Positions 1 to 5,805 of a stretch of DNA of 5,854 nucleotides are shown piece by piece. The DNA comes from Myxococcales bacterium (GTDB lineage: Bacteria; Myxococcota_A; Polyangia; Fen-1088): assembly GCA_003170035.1 (NCBI GenBank), contig PMZX01000091.1, positions 1 through 5,854 on the forward strand. The letters run 5' to 3'. Each line of letters starts with the position of its first letter. Positions within the stretch are counted from its first letter, which is position 1. The position numbers and the translations under genes were made by a program. The notes under the pieces are model-generated. The model was not told the DNA's origin and did not search any database. It worked only from the letters and a program-made list of their open reading frames with translations.

Positions 1-902
1 ATGGCGACGTAGAGACGTCCGTCGCCATCGAAAAGCAAAGTGCGCGTGCTGTGGCCGCCGGTCGGCATTCCGCTCACGACGGTCTGAGGTGTTCCAAGAG
101 CCTGGCGCCCGCCGCTGTAGGGCCAACGATACACGGTCGAATCGCTCGAAGCGTAGAGATATCCGCCTTGCATGGCGATGCCGTGGTTCAGCCCGGCGGT
201 GGTCGTCATTGCGACTCGTTCGCTCGAGTCCGAAACACCATTGCCGTCGTCATCGTAAAGCAACATGATTCGCCCCGCGCTCTGCTCGACGACCAGCAGA
301 TCGCCGTTCGGGTTGCGCATGATTCCACGAGGGGCGGCAAGTCCGCTGGCCCACGTCCACGCGCAAAAGCCAGGTGGCATTGCCGCATTGGCGAGAGCCG
401 CGGATGCCGGACCGACACACGTGTTGCGCCCCCCTGTGGAGCTGTCTCTGGCGGAAGCGTCAACCCCGGTGTCGGTGTTTGCGGGCGCGTCCACCTGGGC
501 GTCGGTGACCGCGAGAGAATCCAACTGGGGCAAATCCGGCGTGGAAGCATCGATGCGGGGCAAGTCGAGACTGGCATCCACGGCAGCCGGGGCTCCCCCG
601 AAACCGGCGCCCCCGGATCCCGAGCCGCCTCCCGCCGCGCCTCCCGTGGCCACCGTCCCACCGCTCGACACGATTCTCCCAGTCGCTGGCACGCCCCCAG
701 TGGATATTCCACCACCCGACCCCAGGTCGCCCTGAATACCCCCGCCCATCCCTGACGGCCCTGCTTCCAGCCGATCATCACTCGACGCATCCTCGGTTCC
801 GCCGGTGCCCCCGGTGCCAGCGTCGATCCTCTTCGCCATTCCGCTGGAACAGGCCCCCAGAAAGCAGACAAATCCAATCCCCAATCGAAGGCCGTGACCC
901 AT
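1..902 (-). CDS. Secreted lipoprotein, glucose/sorbosone dehydrogenase-like beta-propeller (partial, C-terminus beyond left edge)
   Basis: Reading the minus strand from ATG at 902 gives an uninterrupted frame of 300 codons that runs off the left edge. The N-terminus MGHGLRLGIGFVCFLGACSSG is a lipoprotein signal peptide with lipobox L15-G16-A17-C18. Residues about 22-160 are a low-complexity Gly/Thr/Ser linker followed by an Asp-rich part (repeated VDAS, IDAS and DTGVDAS motifs). The folded domain starts near the Cys pair C162/C180 and WTWASGLAAPRG. It contains propeller-type strands (NGDLLVVEQSAGRIMLL), LNHGIA with H240, and GGHSTRTLLFDGDGRLYVA with H284 and R287. The last motif is characteristic of the L-sorbosone/soluble glucose dehydrogenase family, whose members bind PQQ and oxidise sugars; substrate and cofactor are inferred only. 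AGGAG lies 12 nt upstream of ATG 902; an in-frame GTG at 908 has better spacing (6 nt) and is a credible alternative start. It diverges from the next gene. Confidence 0.85.
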   Translation of the reverse strand, partial: MGHGLRLGIGFVCFLGACSSGMAKRIDAGTGGTGGTEDASSDDRLEAGPSGMGGGIQGDLGSGGGISTGGVPATGRIVSSGGTVATGGAAGGGSGSGGAGFGGAPAAVDASLDLPRIDASTPDLPQLDSLAVTDAQVDAPANTDTGVDASARDSSTGGRNTCVGPASAALANAAMPPGFCAWTWASGLAAPRGIMRNPNGDLLVVEQSAGRIMLLYDDDGNGVSDSSERVAMTTTAGLNHGIAMQGGYLYASSDSTVYRWPYSGGRQALGTPQTVVSGMPTGGHSTRTLLFDGDGRLYVA

Positions 903-1015
903 GCTCACATCCATCTCCTGCCTACGCAAGGGTTGGATGCCACAATCCACGCGCTCGATACAGACGTCTTGCTGGCAACCCAGTGGTATTCGGTGCTGAA
1001 GTCGCTCTTGTAGCT

Positions 1016-1022
1016 GTATACT
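1016..1022 (+). promoter_or_regulatory. Candidate sigma70-type -10 element for the beta-barrel gene
   Basis: TATACT at 1017-1022 matches the -10 consensus at five of six positions and is preceded directly by TG. It lies about 55 nt upstream of ATG 1078, so a short 5' leader would result. No good -35 hexamer sits at 16-18 nt spacing. The overlapping palindrome GTATAC (1016-1021) gives TATACA on the other strand, so it could also serve the divergent lipoprotein gene. Sequence match only. Confidence 0.3.
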
Positions 1023-1037
1023 CTCGTGACCGAGCCC

Positions 1038-1058
1038 GAACACTGAACAAACGTGTTC
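1038..1058. repeat. Inverted repeat GAACAC-N9-GTGTTC in the leader/promoter region
   Basis: Perfect 6-bp arms at 1038-1043 and 1053-1058 flank a 9-nt spacer, 20 nt upstream of the start codon at 1078 and downstream of the candidate -10. It could be an operator for a dimeric regulator or an RNA hairpin in the 5' leader. The arms are short enough that chance is possible. Confidence 0.35.
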
Positions 1059-1077
1059 TTGGAAATAAGTGGCAACT

Positions 1078-1974
1078 ATGCGAAAGAGTTTTGCGATCCT
1101 GTCCATTCTTGCCGCGGGCCTGATGTCCTACGCCGCTATGGCACAGGACGAAGTTGCCCCAACTCCGGAAGGGGCCGCACCGGCGTCTGCCGCGGCGCCT
1201 GCGGCAGCACCTCAGGCAACACCCGCGCCTGCTGCGGCACCGGCTGGCTATCCAGATGAGTACGCTCTGCGTCCGCTGGTTGTTGCGTCCGGGATGTTCC
1301 AGGGCACCTTGCCGATCGTCCTCAATCTCTCGACGAGCAATGTGCTCAAGCCCGTGTGGATACCGCTCGACCTGCGCTGGGGCAAGACGAAACAGCTTGA
1401 GTTTTTCGTGAACCACGGCACCCCCGGCGGCTCAGTGACATCCGGTTCAGGCGTCTGCCTGGGCGGCACGAGCCGAAATTGCGACGGGACGTACAACAAC
1501 GTCAATTTTGGCGCGCAGTACTCCTTCCTCAACGCCAGTGGCCTGGAGCTGTCCGGCCTCCTCGCCGCCCAGTTCAGAGAGCTGTCCCCTGACATGCGGT
1601 TCGCCGTCGATGTCGGCGTTGGCATGAAGTACGTCGCTGCGCCGGTCTCCGTGAAGCTCACTCCCCAACTCGGCATCGGTCTCAACAAGCGCAGCTCCCT
1701 CGCAAACAAAGAGGAGCTTGCGGCGCCACTTCAGATCGCTCTTCAGGCTGCCCCGCGGATCGCCGTTTTCCTAGATTCCGGCATCTCTGGAAAGGTCAGC
1801 CACTTGGGCGACTCCTACGCAGTTCCCATCGGCATCGGCGGCAGCTGTCTCGCGATGCACGGTCTCGATGTGGGGCTTGAGTTCATGCTCGAAATGTTGG
1901 CCAAGGCCACGACTTTCACCGGAGGTGCGACTGACGCACGCATGCTCACGCTTTTCGTCTCTTGGCGCGAGTAG
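1078..1974 (+). CDS. Probable outer-membrane beta-barrel protein with signal peptide and Ala/Pro-rich linker
   Basis: A 298-residue protein. ATG 1078 is chosen because it begins a classical signal peptide (MRKSFAILSILAAGLMSYAAMA, cleavage expected after A-M-A at residue 22). A GTG at 1069 adds only three residues, and neither start has a strong Shine-Dalgarno sequence. After cleavage, residues about 27-57 are an Ala/Pro-rich low-complexity linker. From about residue 62 to the end the chain has alternating hydrophobic/polar segments, many glycines and short turns (FGAQYSFLN, LELSGLLAAQF, RFAVDVGVGMKYV, VSVKLTPQLGIGLN, RIAVFLDSGISGK, MLTLFVSWRE), typical of an outer-membrane beta-barrel. Two cysteines in GVCLGGTSRNCDG could form a loop disulfide. 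Specific transport or structural function is not recognisable. The stop codon lies only 17 bp from the IS110 remnant on the opposite strand, and no terminator hairpin is visible after it. Confidence 0.8.
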   Translation: MRKSFAILSILAAGLMSYAAMAQDEVAPTPEGAAPASAAAPAAAPQATPAPAAAPAGYPDEYALRPLVVASGMFQGTLPIVLNLSTSNVLKPVWIPLDLRWGKTKQLEFFVNHGTPGGSVTSGSGVCLGGTSRNCDGTYNNVNFGAQYSFLNASGLELSGLLAAQFRELSPDMRFAVDVGVGMKYVAAPVSVKLTPQLGIGLNKRSSLANKEELAAPLQIALQAAPRIAVFLDSGISGKVSHLGDSYAVPIGIGGSCLAMHGLDVGLEFMLEMLAKATTFTGGATDARMLTLFVSWRE

Positions 1975-1991
1975 CCTGGGTGTAGCATAGG

Positions 1992-2273
1992 GCGGGCGTC
2001 CAGTTTGTCGTGCTTGATCCTTGCCGCGCCGATGGCCTTGGTTCGCCCGGGATCGACGACGACCTCGTGGCCGAGTTCCTTCAACCCGTCTGCTATCCAG
2101 AAGGCCCTGCAGCTCGCCTCGACGCCGATCTTCAATCGTTCTCGATTCGCGAACGCCTTCCGAATCGCATCCACGTTGTTTGCGAACTTGCCCGCGCTCA
2201 CGGTCTTCCGCTCTCCGTCGACGATGTGAAAGTAGCTGGACTTCTTGCCAAGATCGATTCCACAGTAGTTTAT
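1992..2273 (-). pseudogene. IS110-family transposase, N-terminal remnant (start codon lost, C-terminus deleted)
   Basis: Minus-strand reading from 2273 gives about 94 residues resembling the DEDD catalytic domain of IS110-family recombinases: NYCGIDLGKKSSYFHIV, then RLKIGVEASCRAFWIADGLK, ELGHEVVVDPGRTKAIGA and ARIKHDKLDAR. The four acidic residues expected of a DEDD (RuvC-like) active site are visible as D7, E52, D89 and D92. Full-length members are several times longer (about 300-400 residues) and carry a C-terminal Tnp_IS110/transposase_20 domain with a catalytic serine; all of that is missing here. Homology stops at DKLDAR (1992), after which the frame continues into unrelated sequence antisense to the beta-barrel gene. 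The codon at the family's usual start (2273-2271) is ATA, with an in-frame TGA three codons upstream (2282-2280), so the natural start appears mutated; GTG at 2201 is the first internal alternative. It is not expected to make active recombinase. Confidence 0.8.
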
Positions 2274-2301
2274 GGCCGGTCAGCTCGTGATGGTTTGAAT
2301 C

Positions 2302-2318
2302 AGCGACTATATGTCGCT
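2302..2318. repeat. Hairpin AGCGAC-TATAT-GTCGCT upstream of the transposase remnant
   Basis: A perfect 6-bp inverted repeat with a 5-nt loop, 29 bp upstream (minus-strand sense) of the remnant's ATA codon. It lies inside a possible larger GGCCGG/CCGGCC stem. It could belong to a bridge-RNA relic or to the transposase leader. Confidence 0.5.
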
Positions 2319-2395
2319 TGAGGGGCCGGCCGCTCTACCCCATTAGAGTTTTCATGAGCGTTTGGCGAACGGCATGCCGGAATGGCTGGTGCGTT

Positions 2396-2411
2396 GCTGC
2401 TCGATAGCAGC
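2396..2411. repeat. Hairpin GCTGCT-CGAT-AGCAGC
   Basis: A 6-bp perfect stem with a tetraloop. It overlaps the palindrome GCAGCGCTGC (2407-2416), giving two mutually exclusive pairings. It lies in the region between the transposase remnant and the STAND gene. Confidence 0.45.
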
Positions 2412-2497
2412 GCTGCCCAAGAAGCCGTTGCAGCACTGACGAAGCCCGCGAGCATCTGCGCGGAACACAAAGGCTCACGTATGAAACTTGTCTCAAC

Positions 2498-2522
2498 CCC
2501 CTTCATGTGCCCCATGAAGGGG
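2498..2522. repeat. Perfect 10-bp hairpin in the leader of the STAND gene
   Basis: CCCCTTCATG (2498-2507) and CATGAAGGGG (2513-2522) flank a 5-nt TGCCC loop. No T-run follows on either strand, so it does not look like an intrinsic terminator. The right arm contains AAGGGG, the only purine-rich Shine-Dalgarno-like stretch near ATG 2538. A hairpin in the mRNA would sequester it, although its 15-nt spacing to the start is long for a working site. Confidence 0.6.
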
Positions 2523-2537
2523 TCTAGAGTCGACGCG

Positions 2538-5500
2538 ATGGCTGAGGCGACGAAAGAAGCAGAAAAGCAACCCATCGACCGGGTGATCCGCGTGTTCGTG
2601 TCCTCGACGTTTGCCGACATGCAGTCGGAGCGGGAGGAGCTGGTCAAGCGCGTGTTCCCTGAGCTGCGCCGGCGGTGCGACAGCCGGGGCGTGGTGTGGA
2701 GCGAGGTGGACCTGCGTTGGGGCGTGACTGACGAGCAGAAGGCGGAAGGCAAGGTGCTGCCGGTCTGTCTGGCCGAGATTAAGAAGTGCCGGCCGTACTT
2801 CATCGGCCTGTTGGGCGAACGCTATGGCTGGGTGCCGGATGCCATCGATCCTGACCTGGTCGAGGCCGAGCCCTGGTTGGGCAAGCAGGCGGGGCGCTCG
2901 GTGACCGAGTTGGAGATCCTGCATGGGGTGCTCAATGACCCGGCCATGGCTGAGCACAGCTTCTTCTATTTTCGCGATCCCGCATATCTGGCCACACTGC
3001 CGAAAGAGCAGCGAGCCAAGTTCGTGGACGACACGGCCACGGCAAAGGCCAATTTGCTGGCCCTGAAGGAGCAAGTCCGACATGCGAGCCGTGACGGCAA
3101 GCTGAAGATCGGGCCCCGCGAGAACTACGCCGACCCCAAGGTCCTGGCCGAGATGGTGCGCAAGGATCTGGGCGACGTCATCGACCGGTTGTTCCCAGAA
3201 GGGTCGGAGCCGGACACGCTGACGCGCGAGGCGGCTGACCACGAGGCATGGGCACGCAGCCGGCAACGGGTGTACGTGCCGCGCGAGGTGTACTTCGGCA
3301 GGCTCGATGAGCACGCGGCCGGGGATGGGCCGCCACTGGTGGTGCTGGGCGAGTCAGGCTCGGGCAAGACCGCGCTGCTTGCGAACTGGGTCAAGCGCCT
3401 GCGCGAGCGCACCGACGCGCCTTTCGTGATCCAGCACTACATCGGCGCCAGTTCTGGCAGCACCGACTGTATGGCCATGCTGCGTCGGATACTCGGCGAG
3501 CTAGACAGACACTTCGGGCTGAAGCTGGAGATTCCTGACCAGCCCGCGGCGCTGCGCATGGCCTTTGCGAATGGGCTGTGTCGCGCAGCCGCAGCGGGCT
3601 GCGCCGTGATCGTGCTCGACGGGCTGAACCAACTGGAAGACCGCGACCAGGCTCTGGACCTGGCCTGGCTGCCGCCTGAGGTGCTGGGCAACCTGCGTCT
3701 GGTGCTGTCCACCCTTGCCGGCCGGCCATTGGACGAGCTGCAACGCCGTGGCTGGCCCAGCATGAAGGTCGAGCTGCTGTCGGTGGAGGAGCGGCGGGCT
3801 CTGATTCCGAAGTACCTCGAACAATACGGCAAGACCCTGGCGCCCGCTCCGACGGAGGCGGTGGCCCAGGCCGAGCAGACGCGCAATCCCTTGTACCTAC
3901 GCGTGCTGCTGGAAGAGCTGCGCCTGTGGGGTCAGCATGAGAGTCTGTTGCAGCGGATCGCGTACTACCTGGAGGCGCAGACCCTGCCAGAGCTGTTCGA
4001 GAAGGTCTTCATCCGCTGGGAGAAGGACTACGAAGGCGAGACCGATCTGGTGGGCGACGTGCTTTCGTTCTTGGCTTGTTCCCGCCGCGGCCTGTCCGAG
4101 CGAGAGCTGATGGATCTGCTCGGCACCGGGGCCGAGCCCATCCCACGCGCCATGTTGTCACCTCTGCTTCTGGCTGCTGGCGATTCGCTGGTCGACCGAT
4201 CGGGCTTGCTCGGCCTGAGCCACGACTTCGCCCGCCAGGCTGTGGACGAAGCGTACCTGCCGAACGACGACATCCGCCGCACCTTTCACCGGCGCATTGC
4301 CGACTACTTCGCAAGCCAGCCCCTCGACCGCCGCAAGGTCGACGAACTACCCTGGCAGCTTGCCCGCGCAGCAGAATGGCAACGCCTGGCTGACCGGCTG
4401 GCGGAGCCGGAGTTCTTCGCAGCGGCGTGGAACGTGAACCAGTTCGAAGTGAAGGCGTATTGGGTGCAGATCGAGGCAGGATCCGAGGTGAGGATGGTGC
4501 AGACGTATAGAAGGGCAATCGGCGGCGGGAAGTTGCTAGGGGATTTCGTGCGGGCAATCCGCGGCAACAATAGGATAAGCACTTTCGAACAGACAATTGG
4601 CTCTCTCCTTTTCGACACTGGGCACCCAGACGAATCGCTAGTCATCGGAGAACGCCTCGCAGAGCGGCACCGAACCTTTGGCAACCTCGCCGGCCTCCAG
4701 GCAAGTCTGACCAACCAGGGGCGCATCCTCCGCGCCCGCGGCCAGCTCGACGAGGCCATGGCCTTGCACAAAGAAGCGGAGCGCATCTCCCGGCAACTCG
4801 GCAATCTCGACGGCCTCCAGGCAAGTTTGGACAAACAGGCGAGCATCCTCAGCGACCGCGACCAGCTCGACCAGGCCATGGCCCTGTACAAGGAAGCGGA
4901 GCGCATCTGCCGGCAGCTCGGCAACCTCGACAGCCTCCAGACAACTCTGGGCAACCAGGCGCTCATCCTCAAAGCCCGCGGCCAGCTCGACGAGGCCATG
5001 GCCTTGAAAAAGGAAGCGGAGCACATCTGCCGGCAGCTCGGCAACCCGCGCGGGCTGGCGGTCTCGCTCGCCGACCAGGCCATCATCCAGGCGAAACGCA
5101 GTCAGTTTGGCGAAGCCGTTGCACTAGCCGAACAGGCCCTTGAACTCGTCCAGTCTCATGGCCTGACCGCCTTGGCGCAGCGGATCCAGCTAAATGTCAC
5201 CCGAATACGCCGCCAAGCCGCCACCTACGCGCTCGCCGTCGACTTCGCCAAGGGCATCAAGAAGCTCGGCGAGCACAACTACGAGATTCAGCGCGACACC
5301 TTGAAAGCCGTGCTGGCCAACATGGCTCTGCTCTCGCGCTCGGCCCGCGTCGTGCCCGCGATGAAGGATGGCAAGGCTGTTGGTTTCCGCCTCTACGCGG
5401 TTCGTCCCGATGGGCCAGTCGCCATGATTGGCATGCAGAACGGCGACATCATCTCGTCCCTCAACGGCCTCGAGATCACAAGGCCGGAGAAAGCCCTCGA

Positions 5501-5591
5501 TGTCTACGCCGAGATCAAGTCAGCCAGCCATCTCTCGCTCGGGATAGAGCGGAACAGTCAGCAAATCACGAAGGAATACAACATCCGATGA
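2538..5591 (+). CDS. Large STAND NTPase: DUF4062 - NACHT-like NTPase/winged helix - TPR array - GspC-like PDZ domain
   Basis: A 1017-residue protein from ATG 2538, chosen because the DUF4062 domain starts just after it; an upstream in-frame ATG at 2382 adds 52 uncharacteristic residues. Domains: residues about 15-100 are DUF4062 (VIRVFVSSTFADMQSEREEL, VDLRWGVTDEQ, PYFIGLLGERYGW), as found at the N-terminus of NPHP3-like STAND proteins. Residues about 265-480 are a P-loop NTPase with Walker A GESGSGKT (271-278), Walker B VIVLDGLNQL (D361), LRLVLSTLAGRP (386-397) and a GxP-like NPLYLRVLLEELR (from 450). Residues about 483-600 look like the winged-helix part (RRGLSERELMDLLG, GLSHDFARQAV). Residues about 675-874 are 40-residue TPR units. 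Residues about 906-1017 resemble the GspC PDZ region (ARVVPAMKDGKAVGFRLYAV, IGMQNGDIISSLNG, PEKALDVYAEIKSASHL). There is no signal peptide or membrane segment, so it is probably cytoplasmic. By family, ligand sensing through TPRs would trigger ATP-dependent oligomerisation; the actual role (defence or signalling) is unknown. Confidence 0.95.
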   Translation: MAEATKEAEKQPIDRVIRVFVSSTFADMQSEREELVKRVFPELRRRCDSRGVVWSEVDLRWGVTDEQKAEGKVLPVCLAEIKKCRPYFIGLLGERYGWVPDAIDPDLVEAEPWLGKQAGRSVTELEILHGVLNDPAMAEHSFFYFRDPAYLATLPKEQRAKFVDDTATAKANLLALKEQVRHASRDGKLKIGPRENYADPKVLAEMVRKDLGDVIDRLFPEGSEPDTLTREAADHEAWARSRQRVYVPREVYFGRLDEHAAGDGPPLVVLGESGSGKTALLANWVKRLRERTDAPFVIQHYIGASSGSTDCMAMLRRILGELDRHFGLKLEIPDQPAALRMAFANGLCRAAAAGCAVIVLDGLNQLEDRDQALDLAWLPPEVLGNLRLVLSTLAGRPLDELQRRGWPSMKVELLSVEERRALIPKYLEQYGKTLAPAPTEAVAQAEQTRNPLYLRVLLEELRLWGQHESLLQRIAYYLEAQTLPELFEKVFIRWEKDYEGETDLVGDVLSFLACSRRGLSERELMDLLGTGAEPIPRAMLSPLLLAAGDSLVDRSGLLGLSHDFARQAVDEAYLPNDDIRRTFHRRIADYFASQPLDRRKVDELPWQLARAAEWQRLADRLAEPEFFAAAWNVNQFEVKAYWVQIEAGSEVRMVQTYRRAIGGGKLLGDFVRAIRGNNRISTFEQTIGSLLFDTGHPDESLVIGERLAERHRTFGNLAGLQASLTNQGRILRARGQLDEAMALHKEAERISRQLGNLDGLQASLDKQASILSDRDQLDQAMALYKEAERICRQLGNLDSLQTTLGNQALILKARGQLDEAMALKKEAEHICRQLGNPRGLAVSLADQAIIQAKRSQFGEAVALAEQALELVQSHGLTALAQRIQLNVTRIRRQAATYALAVDFAKGIKKLGEHNYEIQRDTLKAVLANMALLSRSARVVPAMKDGKAVGFRLYAVRPDGPVAMIGMQNGDIISSLNGLEITRPEKALDVYAEIKSASHLSLGIERNSQQITKEYNIR
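4681..5040 (+). repeat. Three tandem 120-bp direct repeats encoding 40-residue TPR units
   Basis: Units at 4681-4800, 4801-4920 and 4921-5040 align without gaps. I count 17 differences between units 1 and 2 and 18 between units 2 and 3, about 85% identity. Each encodes a 40-residue kinesin-light-chain-like TPR unit (residues 715-754, 755-794, 795-834) with the pattern GNL..LQ.SL..Q..IL, then QLDEAMAL.KEAE.I.RQL. Diverged units flank them (about 675-714 and 835-874). The high DNA identity points to recent duplication or gene conversion. The most variable positions lie at SL.NQ, IL.ARG and AL.KEAE, which may be binding-face residues. Confidence 0.9.
5343..5588 (+). other. GspC-type PDZ domain segment at the C-terminus of the STAND protein
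   Basis: Residues 936-1017 read ARVVPAMKDGKAVG, GFRLYAVRPDGP, IGMQNGDIISSLNGLEIT, PEKALDVYAEIK, SASHLSLGIERNSQQITKE, YNIR. This is the layout of the periplasmic PDZ of type II secretion GspC proteins: an ARxVP opening, GFKLYxIRP, IGLQNGDxIxxING, SPDKALEVY and a final YxIR. The preceding 30 residues (LGEHNYEIQRDTLKAVLANM) also resemble the GspC stretch just before its PDZ. Recognition is from memory of the family, without an alignment. Confidence 0.75.
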
Positions 5592-5650
5592 AGCGCCACG
5601 GACACGGGGGCAAACACGCACTGGCTGCGGAGGCTGCTGTGTGACGAGTA

Positions 5651-5722
5651 TTGTCGCAGCTAGCGCCGCGATAACAGGGCAAACCCGTTCGATTCCGTCT
5701 CGATGCGGGTCTGCTGCGACAA
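5651..5722. repeat. Long-range inverted repeat TTGTCGCAGC ... GCTGCGACAA with nested ACCCG/CGGGT
   Basis: The 10-nt arms at 5651-5660 and 5713-5722 are perfectly complementary. A second pair, ACCCG (5683-5687) and CGGGT (5706-5710), sits just inside the right arm. The layout could fold as a two-tier stem in RNA. It lies 60 bp after the STAND stop codon, where a 3' end or an attenuator-like leader for the next gene might be. Confidence 0.5.
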
Positions 5723-5740
5723 GTGTGGTAGGCGAGCCAT

Positions 5741-5749
5741 TGGTACAAT
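5741..5749 (+). promoter_or_regulatory. Candidate extended -10 promoter for a downstream gene
   Basis: TGGTACAAT contains the TGn extension and TACAAT (5744-5749), five of six matches to the -10 consensus. No -35 match lies at usual spacing, which an extended -10 promoter can tolerate. It would transcribe rightwards towards the possible start at 5806. Confidence 0.35.
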
Positions 5750-5805
5750 CAAATACCGAACGCACAGCGCGTTTAGTCGCTGTGTCAGTTCCGCGGGACT
5801 AGACA

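Larger units (their letters stand above)
2274..2537. other. Non-coding, hairpin-rich region: probable IS110 left-end sequence plus leader of the STAND gene
   Basis: No convincing gene lies here. The plus-strand frame stays open from ATG 2382 into the large downstream CDS, but those 52 extra codons show no domain character. Seen in sequence: AGCGAC-TATAT-GTCGCT (2302-2318), a near-palindrome around GGCCGGCC (2320-2335), GGCATGCC (2371-2378), GCTGCT-CGAT-AGCAGC (2396-2411), GCAGCGCTGC (2407-2416) and a 10-bp hairpin (2498-2522). On the minus strand, GGCCGG near 2330 could also pair with CCGGCC next to the transposase start and enclose the AGCGAC hairpin. In IS110-group elements the non-coding segment upstream of the recombinase gene encodes the structured bridge RNA, so a relic of it is plausible here. 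No clear element terminus or direct repeat was found. Confidence 0.4.
5592..5805. other. Intergenic region downstream of the STAND gene
   Basis: No credible gene is seen on either strand; minus-strand frames here lack domain character and overlap the STAND 3' end. It holds a 10-bp inverted repeat with a nested 5-bp pair (5651-5722) and an extended -10-like TGGTACAAT (5741-5749). No classical terminator (stem plus T-run) follows the STAND stop codon. Confidence 0.5.

Noticed and set aside
51..877. Long open frames at 51-755 and 265-735 (plus) and 206-877 (minus).
   Set aside because: They overlap the lipoprotein frame, which has a signal peptide, lipobox, linker and dehydrogenase motifs; the others are shadows caused by high GC.
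1815..1991. Continuation of the transposase frame antisense to the beta-barrel gene.
   Set aside because: Similarity to IS110 ends at DKLDAR; the remaining codons only mirror the barrel gene and show no transposase motifs.
2523..2534. TCTAGAGTCGAC just before the STAND start equals part of a common cloning-vector polylinker.
   Set aside because: Only these 12 bases match; the neighbouring polylinker sites (GGATCC before, CTGCAG after) are absent and the flanks read naturally into the gene. Coincidence is the simpler explanation.
2382..2537. A longer N-terminus for the STAND protein from ATG 2382.
   Set aside because: The extra 52 residues have no domain features, cover hairpins and likely IS sequence, and precede a complete DUF4062 start; ATG 2538 fits the family better.
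4681..5040. The evenly spaced repeats as a CRISPR array.
   Set aside because: The whole 120-bp unit is repeated without unique spacers and it encodes in-frame TPR units.
4009..5086. Minus-strand open frames opposite the STAND gene, including repeat-bearing ones at 4304-5086 and 4638-5024.
   Set aside because: Their apparent repeats are the mirror of the TPR-coding DNA repeats, and they carry no recognisable domain.
5683..5710. GTTCGATTCC looks like a tRNA T-loop, suggesting a tRNA gene or attachment-site fragment.
   Set aside because: The flanking bases do not form the 5-bp T-stem, and no acceptor, anticodon arm or CCA can be placed on either strand.
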